Below, piece by piece: positions 36,186 to 45,100 of a DNA stretch of 64,000 bases. A model generated the notes under the pieces. It had not been told where the DNA came from and made no database searches. It saw only the letters and a program-made list of their open reading frames with translations. Numbering within the stretch: the first letter of the stretch is position 1; each line of letters starts with the position of its first letter. This DNA is from Cyclobacteriaceae bacterium YHN15. Its GTDB lineage: Bacteria > Bacteroidota > Bacteroidia > Cytophagales > Cyclobacteriaceae. Location of the stretch: assembly GCA_003797895.1 (NCBI GenBank), contig RKQB01000006.1, positions 186,001 through 250,000 of the forward strand, read 5' to 3'. Both the position numbers and the translations under genes were made by a program.

Positions 36186-39100
36186 ATGCAGGATTTTTGG
36201 AATATTTTCAAATTTGAAATCCGTTATAGGTTTTCCAGACCGGCGACGTATGCCTATTTCGGGATGTTATTTGCCATTGCGTTTTTGTTGTTTGGAGGAG
36301 GCTTTACACCTGCTTCAGAGAAAGTCTATCATAATTCCCCATATGTAATCGCTTCACTTCAATCTATCATTTCGATTTTTGGGGTTTTGTTGGCATCAGC
36401 CATCATGGGAGTCCCGATTTATAGGGACTTGGAACACAAAACAGGAACGTTCATGTTTAGCTACCCCCTTACCAAGACGGCGTATTTCATGGGTCGGTTT
36501 TGGGGTTCTTTTGTCGTACTCCTGTTTATTACCACCGGCGTCATGTTCGGGATATATTTTGGTAGCCTGATAGGGGCAGCTACAGGTTGGACAGAAGCTG
36601 AACGCTACGGTCCGCATGTGTTTATCAATTATATTCAGCCTTGGCTGACTTTGGTGCTGCCCAATATGTGGATTGCCGGAACGCTTTTCTTTGCCCTGAT
36701 TATTTTTACAAGAAATATCAAATCCATTTATTCAGGAGGGATTTTATTATTTATTGCCTACTTATTTTCCAGTTTTTTGGCCCAGGATATTGAAAATAAA
36801 GACCTGGTTCAGCTACTCGACCCTTTTGCCCTGAATACCTTCAATTATGAAACAAGATACCTGACCCCTTTTGAGCAAAACACCTTTATCTTACCACTGC
36901 AGGGCAACCTGTTGTTGAATAGAGTGATTTGGTCTTTGGCGGGTTTGTTGTTTTTTGTGGCAGCTTATTGGAAGTTTAGTTTTACTTATTTCTTTCAGGA
37001 AAGACTTAAAGGGGCTAGAAAATCTGAAAAAGAGGAAGTGTATCAAGCCCCTTCCCAAGTCAAGGTCTTCCCTGATTTTTCGCGAAAATATCAGTGGCTA
37101 AGCTTAGTGGCTTTGAGTAAAATAGAAGTAAGTAATATCCTCAAAGATATATATTTCAGGTCTATCCTACTGGGTGGTGCCATCTTCCTGGCATTGGATT
37201 TCTGGGTCGGCAATACACTTTACAGTGTATCCAATTTTCCGGTTACCAGTTTTTTGATGGAGTTCAAAGGCTTTGACTACAATCTTTTTGTGTTTATCAT
37301 CATCGTTTTCTTTACAGGAGAATCCATCCACAGGAGTCAATCCTCGGGTTATGCGATTATCAGTGACACTTTTCCGGTCAAAGATAGTGTGATGTTGACT
37401 TCCAAATTTTTGGCAATGGCAGCAGTTACTTTCATTTTGGCCATTATTCCTATTCCGGTAGGAATTATAGTGCAAATATTGAAGGGGTATTTTTTGTTTG
37501 ACTTTGATATCTATTTGATAGATAGCTTGTTGATCACCTATCCGGACTACCTGCAAATGGTAATGTTGGTATTTGCGGTACACCTGATTTTCAATAATAA
37601 ATTTGCCGGTCATGCTGCAAGCATTGCAGTTTGGGTAGTGATTGGTCTGGTATTGGACTTGGCCAAGGTCAATTTTACCATGTTTAAGTTCTCTTACAAG
37701 CCGGGCTACATTTGGTCAGATATGAATGGCTTGGGTCATTTTGGTAAATCCTTATTTTGGTTTAACCTGTATTGGACCGCTTTTGGACTGTTTTTGGTTT
37801 TATTTTTCAGTATTTTTTTCACCCGTGGTTCAGAGACAAATTTTTCAAGCAGGTGGAAAATAGCAAAACAGCGGTTGAGTTCCCCCGTTGTCAAACTGTC
37901 TTTGGTTTTTCTTTTAATAGCATTGGGTTCAGGGGCTTTCATTTATCAATCAGTAGTGTATGATAATGGATACCTTACCATTCGGGAGGGTGAAAAAAGA
38001 AGTGCCGATTACGAGAAACAATTGAAGCATTATCAGTTTATACCACAACCAAAAGTAGTCTCGGTTTTTTTGACAGCTGATGTATATCCGGAAGAAAGGA
38101 AAGCGGATTTCAAATTGGATCTGACGATTGTGAACAAAACCGACAGTCCCATTGATTCCCTGCACATGCATTCCAATTCGCTCTCTAGTTTCGAAATTCT
38201 TTATGATGGAAAGCCTTTGGAATATAGATTTCCATTGCGTTACGACAAGCGAAAATTTGATATTTTAAATAAATATGAGCAGAAGCATTGGTATAAAATC
38301 CTGCCCTTGCCACAAACCATGCAGCCTGGGGACACTTTACAGATTAAGGTTTTGGCCAATCTGATCAATAAAGGCTTTCCAAATTCAGGATATGGAAGAG
38401 ACCTTGTTCACAATGGGACCTTTACCAGTGCATTCTTGCCAAGCTTCGGCTATAATGAATCCTTAGAACTGAGTTCGGATGAAACCAGGAGAAAATATGA
38501 TCTAGGGCCCAAGGATACAGATCTTCCAAAACATGATGATCCTTTTGGATTGCGGAATTTGTTATTCTCGCAGGATGCTGATTTTGTGAATTTTGAAGCG
38601 GTCGTAAGTACTTCTCCCGATCAAATTGCCGTGGTACCGGGATACTTGCAGAAGGAATGGACAGAAAATGGAAGAAGGTATTTCCATTATGTACAGGACA
38701 CGCCCATTCAGTATTTCTTTTCAGTAGTATCAGCAGATTATGAAGTGCTGTTGGATGAGGTAGCGTTGCCGGATGGACAAAAAGTAGCGATTGAAATTTA
38801 TCATCATCCAAGGCATACTTATAATCTCGACAGGGGTTTGGCAGCATATAAAGATGGGCTGGTTTATTTCTCAGAAAAATACAGTCCTTTCCAGTTTCGG
38901 CAAATGAGGATTTTGGAATTTCCCCGATATGCAGGTTTTGCCCAGTCATTTCCCAATACTGTTCCTTTTTCTGAAAGCTTTGGCTGGGTGGCTGATTTCA
39001 GCGATCCCAATAGTTTTGACTATGTATATTTTGTAACTGCCCACGAGCTTGCCCATCAGTGGTGGGGACATCAGATTGCGCCGAACTATACAAGAGGCTC

Positions 39101-39842
39101 AAATTTGATTTCCGAAGCTTTGGCTGAATATTCAGCTTTGATATTGACTGAAAGGGCTTATGGGAAAGACAATATGAAACGCTTCCTTAAGGATGAACTG
39201 GACCGGTATTTGGTAGGCAGGTCCAATGAAAGCAAAAAAGAGAATGCCTTCATCAATGCAGACAGAGGATATATTTGGTATCAAAAAGGTGCCTTGGTGC
39301 TTTATGCTTTGAGAGATTATATAGGAGATGAGGCAATTGATTCGGCTTTAAAAGGTTTTGTGGGAGAATTTGGACTGAAAGAGACCCCTCCTTTTGCAGG
39401 TAGTTCTGATTTGCTCAGGCATCTGACCCAATATACCCCTGACTCTCTTCATTATTTCCTGGATGATACCTGGCATAAGATCACCCTTTATGAAAATAAA
39501 GTTGCTGAGGCTACAGCTGAAAAAACCGGAGAGGAGGAGTATCTGGTTACCTTGATGCTTTCCTCTCAGAAATTGTATGCAGACAGCCTTGGTCGGGAAA
39601 CACCGGCAATTTATGATGGGGATTATCTGGATATCGGGATTTTTGCCAAAGAGGATAAAGATGAAAATGGGCGTAATCGGACCAATCCATTATATATTCA
39701 AAAGCACAAAATAACTCCCGGTGAAAACAAAATTCAGATCAAAGTACAGGGAGGTATTCCTGTGAAAGCTGGCATTGATCCTTACAATAAGCTTATTGAC
39801 AGGATACCTGATGACAATGTGATCAATGTGACGGTGAATTAG
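36186..39842 (+). CDS. ABC permease fused to an M1-family aminopeptidase
   Basis: 1218 residues. The first about 590 carry roughly a dozen hydrophobic helices of ABC-2 permease type (for example YAYFGMLFAIAFLLFGGGF near 20 and WSLAGLLFFVAAYWKFSF near 250). The extracytoplasmic C-terminal half is an M1 gluzincin: the zinc motif HELAHQWWGHQ is near residue 957, and the third ligand glutamate lies in NLISEALAEYSAL 19 residues on. A tyrosine-bearing GYIWYQKGALVLYAL follows. The catalytic set is complete. Fusions of this type are known in Bacteroidota; whether the peptidase processes an exported peptide or imports fragments is not known. Made with the ATPase immediately upstream. Confidence 0.9.
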   Translation: MQDFWNIFKFEIRYRFSRPATYAYFGMLFAIAFLLFGGGFTPASEKVYHNSPYVIASLQSIISIFGVLLASAIMGVPIYRDLEHKTGTFMFSYPLTKTAYFMGRFWGSFVVLLFITTGVMFGIYFGSLIGAATGWTEAERYGPHVFINYIQPWLTLVLPNMWIAGTLFFALIIFTRNIKSIYSGGILLFIAYLFSSFLAQDIENKDLVQLLDPFALNTFNYETRYLTPFEQNTFILPLQGNLLLNRVIWSLAGLLFFVAAYWKFSFTYFFQERLKGARKSEKEEVYQAPSQVKVFPDFSRKYQWLSLVALSKIEVSNILKDIYFRSILLGGAIFLALDFWVGNTLYSVSNFPVTSFLMEFKGFDYNLFVFIIIVFFTGESIHRSQSSGYAIISDTFPVKDSVMLTSKFLAMAAVTFILAIIPIPVGIIVQILKGYFLFDFDIYLIDSLLITYPDYLQMVMLVFAVHLIFNNKFAGHAASIAVWVVIGLVLDLAKVNFTMFKFSYKPGYIWSDMNGLGHFGKSLFWFNLYWTAFGLFLVLFFSIFFTRGSETNFSSRWKIAKQRLSSPVVKLSLVFLLIALGSGAFIYQSVVYDNGYLTIREGEKRSADYEKQLKHYQFIPQPKVVSVFLTADVYPEERKADFKLDLTIVNKTDSPIDSLHMHSNSLSSFEILYDGKPLEYRFPLRYDKRKFDILNKYEQKHWYKILPLPQTMQPGDTLQIKVLANLINKGFPNSGYGRDLVHNGTFTSAFLPSFGYNESLELSSDETRRKYDLGPKDTDLPKHDDPFGLRNLLFSQDADFVNFEAVVSTSPDQIAVVPGYLQKEWTENGRRYFHYVQDTPIQYFFSVVSADYEVLLDEVALPDGQKVAIEIYHHPRHTYNLDRGLAAYKDGLVYFSEKYSPFQFRQMRILEFPRYAGFAQSFPNTVPFSESFGWVADFSDPNSFDYVYFVTAHELAHQWWGHQIAPNYTRGSNLISEALAEYSALILTERAYGKDNMKRFLKDELDRYLVGRSNESKKENAFINADRGYIWYQKGALVLYALRDYIGDEAIDSALKGFVGEFGLKETPPFAGSSDLLRHLTQYTPDSLHYFLDDTWHKITLYENKVAEATAEKTGEEEYLVTLMLSSQKLYADSLGRETPAIYDGDYLDIGIFAKEDKDENGRNRTNPLYIQKHKITPGENKIQIKVQGGIPVKAGIDPYNKLIDRIPDDNVINVTVN

Positions 39843-39851
39843 GAGTGATGG

Positions 39852-39881
39852 CCTAAGAGTAAGCTAATGCTTACTCTTAGG
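39852..39881 (+). terminator. Hairpin after the permease-aminopeptidase gene
   Basis: A perfect 13-bp stem (39852-39864 / 39869-39881) with a TAAT loop, 9 bases after the stop. The following T-run is weak (TTAGCTTTT), so termination may be partial. Confidence 0.6.
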
Positions 39882-39939
39882 TTAGCTTTTCGTTGAAGGA
39901 ATTTGATTTTTTTATTGTTGATGCTAAGGAATGGATACG

Positions 39940-40110
39940 GAGTTATCTACAATAAACTTCGTGCCTTTGTGGTTATAATTTAAACCACAAGAGTAACAAA
40001 ATAAAACAAATTTATCCATAAAAAACTTGATGCTTTGGTAGCAAAATTACATCTGTATTAATCCACATTCATCCGTGGTTAATTTTTTAAACAATAATAG
40101 GAACAGGAAC
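39940..40110. repeat. Dispersed AACCACAAAGGCACGAAG-type intergenic repeat
   Basis: The complementary strand reads AACCACAAAGGCACGAAG (at 39958-39975) and, further along, TTAACCACGGATGAATGTGG (at 40064-40083). Both belong to a class of short degenerate sequences that I recall in intergenic DNA of many bacteria. No gene is present here. The role is unknown; similar strings near 31.99-32.12 kb and 34.96-35.05 kb suggest a genome-wide family. Confidence 0.4.
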
Positions 40111-40132
40111 AAAAAAATTAACCACAAGGACT

Positions 40133-40621
40133 TTATAAGCGCCTGTACATGATATAGGTATCCACCAATCCCAATCTTTGATGTCTGAAGGCTTGGGGAA
40201 TTGTGCCGATAATGGAGAAACCTAAACTTTTCCACAACTTGACCGCAGACTCATTGGTACTGACTACCATGTTAAACTGCATCCCCGAGTATCCTTTTTC
40301 CCTGGCAAAAGCTATAGAGTGTTGGCATAAAAGTTTGCCTATACCCTTTCCCTTTTCATTTGGATGAACCATGTATCCTGCATTGGCAATATGGCTTCCA
40401 AGACCGGGCTGATTCGGCTTGACATAGTAGCTTCCAACCACTTTTCCTAAGTTGTCCACAGCAACAAAAGTATCCATATTGTCCGCAAACCAAAGCTTTT
40501 TCAGATCAGCCTTGGGGGTATTTGGTTCAAATGAAAATACATCTCCTCCAGAAATCACATGCGAAAAAATCTCCCAAACCCCATCATAGTCCCTTTCAAT
40601 AGCTGCTTTCCTGATTATCAT
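40133..40621 (-). CDS. GNAT family N-acetyltransferase
   Basis: 162 residues. The acetyl-CoA binding segment MVHPNEKGKGIGKLLCQHS lies near residue 86-104 (the Q/RxxGxG/A motif as KGKGIG). The N-terminal strand MIIRKAAIERDYDGVW and the C-terminal GFSIIGTIPQAFRHQRLGLV, with VDTYIMYR at the end, complete the fold. The substrate cannot be assigned. The ATG at 40619-40621 is preferred to the TTG at 40642, because the extra residues come from the repeat array. Its promoter must lie in or across that array. Confidence 0.85.
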   Translation of the reverse strand: MIIRKAAIERDYDGVWEIFSHVISGGDVFSFEPNTPKADLKKLWFADNMDTFVAVDNLGKVVGSYYVKPNQPGLGSHIANAGYMVHPNEKGKGIGKLLCQHSIAFAREKGYSGMQFNMVVSTNESAVKLWKSLGFSIIGTIPQAFRHQRLGLVDTYIMYRRL

Positions 40622-40631
40622 ATTATATCTA

Positions 40632-41048
40632 CCAATATCCAATATCCATTAATCTCCACCAGTATCAATTAATATCCCCCAATATCTCCCGACCATTATT
40701 TCAATTTATTTCCACATATTTCTATCTCTCTCAATATCCCAATATCCATTAATTTCCACCAGTATCAATCAATATCCAAAAATATCCCCCAATATCTCCC
40801 AACCATTATTTCAATTTATTTCCACTTATTTCCATCTCTCTCAATATCCCAATATCTCCCAATATCCATTAATATCCACCAGTATCAATCAATATCCACA
40901 AACCAATATTTCTATCTATTTCAATTTATTTCCACATATTTCCATCTCTCTCAATATCACAATATCCATTAATTTCCACCAATATCAATCAATATCCATA
41001 AGCCAATATTTCTATCTATTTCAAGTTATTTCCACATATTTCAATATA
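40632..41048. repeat. Tandem array of about 100-120 bp units, nearly free of G on the plus strand
   Basis: Four imperfect units start at 40641, 40741, 40861 and 40961 with AATATCCATTAATnTCCACC. They continue CAGTATCAATCAATATCC, then TTTCAATTTATTTCCACATA-like sequence and CATCTCTCTCAATATC. The units are built from smaller AATATCC / ATTTCCA elements. I count only six G residues from 40641 to 41040. It fills the gap between the GNAT gene start and the SMP-30 gene end. It is not a CRISPR array, since there are no unique spacers. Confidence 0.8.
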
Positions 41049-41051
41049 ACA

Positions 41052-42065
41052 CTATTTCAATTCTAACTTCAACACATAATTATCCGCGGTCATAAACAAG
41101 GTTTTTTCATCGGTAGAAAGAGCGCAGTTGGAGGTGGCTTCTCCGGTCAGGATTCTGGCGAGTGGTTTTCCCTGTGGATCAAACACCCATACTCCTCCTG
41201 GTCCGGTTGCGAACAGTGTTCCCGAACTGTGCATTTTCATGCCATCGGGTAAACCTTTAAACCCTTCTTTGCCCACCCATTCCGTGGCATCAAAAAACAG
41301 TTGTTTGTTTTCCACCACACCTGGAGAAACAATATCATATTGATACCATACTGCCTGCTTGGGATCGGAGTTGGCCACCAGTAATTTACTTTGATCCGGA
41401 CTGAAGGTAATGCCATTGGGACGGCTGATGCTATCCACCAAGAGCAATTCCCCATCTCTTTTGAGACAATAGATCCCCTGAAAGTTAAGTTCCTTGGCAG
41501 GGTCATCCATATTGAATTCCAAGCCGTATGGAGGGTCGGTAAAATAGAGGTTTCCCAGCAGGTCATATACCCCATCATTGGGACTGTTGAGACGCCTTCC
41601 CCGATAGCTATCCACAAGCGTCAAAAACTCCGGTTTTGGGTTATCCACACCGCTTGTCATTTGGGCCATTCTTCGGTCTCCGTGTTGGCAAAGGACCAAA
41701 AACCTCTCAGAATTTAAAATTAGACCATTTGCACCGACTTCCCCACCCCTTGCTTCTTGCCCAGTATAACCCGAAGGGGTTAAATAAAGATTTAGTTCAC
41801 CATTTTCTGTGACTTTAAAAATTGAATTTTTGGGTATGTCGGTGAACAGTAAGGCATTAAGGTCTTCCACCCAAAGTGGTCCTTCAGTCCAATCGAATCC
41901 TTCCGCCAGAATAAGCTGTTTTGCTTCAGGATTTATAAGGCTTAAAGCTGCTGGGTCTAGGATTTCGATGGAGGAGTTGGGTTTTTCTTGAAGTTTTTTG
42001 GAGGTACAGCATAGAGAAGTGAAAATCAACGAAAAAATGAGAATACTTCTAGATAATATGGCCAT
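41052..42065 (-). CDS. SMP-30/gluconolactonase-like (LRE family) lipoprotein
   Basis: 337 residues. The signal peptide ends at the lipobox SLCC with the cysteine near residue 19-20. The six-bladed propeller features are WTEGPLWVEDLNALLFTDIP near 55 (first metal-ligand glutamate), LNSPNDGVYDLLGNLYFTDP near 158 (asparagine and aspartate ligands), SRPNGITFSPDQSKLLVANS near 212 and FKGLPDGMKMHSSGTLFATG near 268. These match the metal site of SMP-30 lactonases. A lactone hydrolase acting in the periplasm is likely; the substrate is unknown. It is divergent from the helicase gene. Confidence 0.85.
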   Translation of the reverse strand: MAILSRSILIFSLIFTSLCCTSKKLQEKPNSSIEILDPAALSLINPEAKQLILAEGFDWTEGPLWVEDLNALLFTDIPKNSIFKVTENGELNLYLTPSGYTGQEARGGEVGANGLILNSERFLVLCQHGDRRMAQMTSGVDNPKPEFLTLVDSYRGRRLNSPNDGVYDLLGNLYFTDPPYGLEFNMDDPAKELNFQGIYCLKRDGELLLVDSISRPNGITFSPDQSKLLVANSDPKQAVWYQYDIVSPGVVENKQLFFDATEWVGKEGFKGLPDGMKMHSSGTLFATGPGGVWVFDPQGKPLARILTGEATSNCALSTDEKTLFMTADNYVLKLELK

Positions 42066-42116
42066 AGAAATTGAATTTTAGGTTATTTTTCAACTAAAAT
42101 AAATATTATTGTATGT

Positions 42117-42139
42117 ATTGACTACATTTTAGTGTCAAT
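42117..42139 (+). promoter_or_regulatory. Inverted repeat upstream of the RecQ-UvrD fusion gene
   Basis: ATTGAC (42117-42122) and GTCAAT (42134-42139) are exact complements with 11 bases between them. They lie 24 bases before the helicase start, in the promoter region shared with the SMP-30 gene. This could be an operator; there is no regulator gene next to it. Confidence 0.3.
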
Positions 42140-42162
42140 ATACTGTTTTTCAAATGGCATGA

Positions 42163-45100
42163 ATGACCGAATCAATTAAACAGATTACTTTCATCGATAT
42201 TGAAGTGGAACCCAATAGTGGGAAGATCTTGGATTTTGGGGCAGCTGATTCCAATGGGAACACCTTTCATTCCCAAAATCTAAATGATTTTCTTGAGTTT
42301 ATTGAAGGAACCTCATTTTTCTGTGGCCACAATATTTTGGGTCATGACAATATTTATTTCGAAAAGATAGGAATTGTTTTTCCCAAATTCATCGATACCC
42401 TTTACCTATCCCCACTTCTTTTTCCCAAACAGCCCTACCACCACTTGGTCAAGGATGACAAACTTCAATCTGACAGCCTCAACAATCCGTTTAATGATGC
42501 TTTAAAAGCCAAATCCCTTTTTTTTGATGAGCTCAGCGCGTTTAGATCACTGGATTCAGGTATTCAGGAGATTTTTTATGCCCTATTGCAGCAAACAGAC
42601 GCCTTTAAAGGTTTTTTTGAATTTTTGGATTTCAAGAAGTCTGTGGATAACCCTGCGCAATTGATCCGGGAAAAGTTTGAAGGAATGCTTTGCACTCATG
42701 CAGACTTGGAGAAGATGGTCTATGAAAAGCCTCTTCCTTTGGCCTATGCCTTGTCACTTATCCACAGTGGTGACCGCTATAGCATTACTCCCCCTTGGGT
42801 CCTCAGGCAGTTTCCTGAAACCGACCGCTTGATGACACTGCTAAGAGGTCGGCCCTGTTTGCCGGGATGTACCTTTTGCAAAGAAAAGCATGATATCCAT
42901 GTGGGACTGCAGCAGATTTTCGGCTTTGACCAATTCCGGTCTTACGGTGGTGAGCCCTTGCAGGAAAAGGCAGTGCAGGCTGCTCTGTATGGAAAATCCC
43001 TTTTGGCCATTTTCCCCACAGGAGGTGGGAAATCCATCACTTTCCAATTGCCTGCGCTGATGGCGGGAAGAAACGAAATGGCCCTTACGGTGGTTATTTC
43101 CCCCTTGCAGTCCCTGATGAAAGATCAGGTGGATAACCTTGAAACTTTGGGCATCACCGAAGCGATCACCATTAATGGCCTCCTGGACCCCATCGAAAGG
43201 GCCAAGTCATTTGAACGTGTGGAAGACGGTTCGGCTTCCTTGCTGTATATTTCTCCCGAATCCCTGCGATCCATTTCCATTGAACGGTTGTTATTGGGCA
43301 GAAAAATCAACCGCTTTGTCATCGATGAGGCACATTGCTTCTCCTCTTGGGGACAGGATTTCAGGATTGATTACCTGTATATCGCTGATTTTATCCGTTC
43401 GCTCGAAAAAAGGAAAAGATTGCAGGACCCGATTCCCGTTTCCTGCTTTACGGCCACGGCCAAGCAAAAAGTAATTGAAGATATCCGAAGCTATTTCAAG
43501 GAAAAGCTATCTCTCAACCTTGAAATATACCGCTCCACGGTTTCCCGGACTAACCTGAAATTTGAGGTGGTGGAAAGAAACAAAGAGGAGGAAAAATATG
43601 CCGCCCTCCGTGACCTGTTGGAAGAAAAACAATGTCCCAGTATCATCTATGTTTCCAGGACCCGAAGAGCATTTCTTTTGGCAGAAAGACTGAATAAGGA
43701 CGGTTTCCAGGCCCGGGCCTATCATGGCAAAATGGACAAGTCGGAAAAGACAGAGAACCAGAATGCCTTTATTGCCGGAGAGGTGGATATCATGGTGGCC
43801 ACTTCGGCCTTTGGTATGGGTGTGGACAAAAAGGATGTGGGACTTGTCGTCCATTATGAGATTTCAGATTCCCTGGAAAACTATGTACAGGAAGCAGGTC
43901 GTGCAGGTCGGGATGAAAATATTGAAGCGGATTGCTTTGTGTTGTTTGATGAAGAAGACCTGAGCAAGCATTTTATACTACTCAATCAGACCAAACTCAC
44001 CATCAAGGAAATTCAGCAGGTGTGGAAAGCCATCAAGGAACTGACACGATACCGTAAACAGGTTTCCAATTCTGCTTTGGAGATTGCCCGGAAAGCAGGT
44101 TGGGATGATTCCATTATGGATCTGGAGACCCGGGTGACCACGGCCATTGCTGCATTGGAGGATGCGGGATACCTCAAAAGAGGCCAAAACATGCCCAAAA
44201 TTTTTGCCAGTAGCATACAAACCAAAACCGTCCAAGAAGCAATTTCAAAAATTGAATTGTCCACAATTTTTTCTGAAAAACAAAAAGAAAAAGCAGTCCG
44301 GATTATCAAAAAGCTGTTTTCTTCCAAAAGCAGAAAAAAAGCCCTGGATGAAGAAGCGGAGGCCCGTGTCGATTACATTGCAGATCATTTGGGTATGGTC
44401 AGGGAAGATGTGATTGAAATTATCCAATTGCTCAGGGAAGAAAAAATCCTGGCCGATGCCAAAGACTTGAAAGCCTATGTGCGGAAATCGGAAAATGTAA
44501 ACCGCTCCCTGGAAATCGTGGATTCCTTTGGACGCTTGGAAAATTTCCTCCTGCCACAGCTTTCCCAAAGGGCAGAAGTGTATAACCTCAAAGCCCTGAA
44601 TGATTCCGCCGAATTGGAGGGATTGCAGGGGGTCACTCCTGCCCGTATCCGTTCGGTCTTCAATTATTGGAACATCAAAAACTGGGTGAGCAAAAGATTT
44701 TCCAAAACCTCCAAAAACCATGTGGAACTGAAGTTGAATCTGCCTCTGGAAGAACTCAAAGAGAAGTTCCGCAAAAGACATGAATTATCGAAATATATCA
44801 TTCAAAACCTTTTTGAACATGCGGATTCTCCTGATAAGGACTTGCCTCTTTTTTCCGGAGAGATGTCGGTGGATTTCTCGGTGCAGGATCTCAAAGAGGG
44901 TTTTGAATCTTCCTCAGACCTTTTTGTAAAAACCTGTACATCTGCTGAAGTGGAGGATGCCCTTTTCTACCTTTCCCGTATAGAGTCCCTCAAAATCGAA
45001 GGGGGATTTTTGGTGCTGTACAACAAACTGACCGTGGAAAGAACTACTGAGGATACCCGGTCCCGCTACAAGCAGGAAGACTATCAGAAGTTGGAGAAGT

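Noticed and set aside
40622..40642. TTG start seven codons upstream for the GNAT gene
   Set aside because: The additional residues come from the repeat array; the ATG at 40621 begins the family's first strand.
40632..41048. CRISPR array
   Set aside because: The repeated blocks are contiguous, degenerate and without unique spacers; no cas gene is near.
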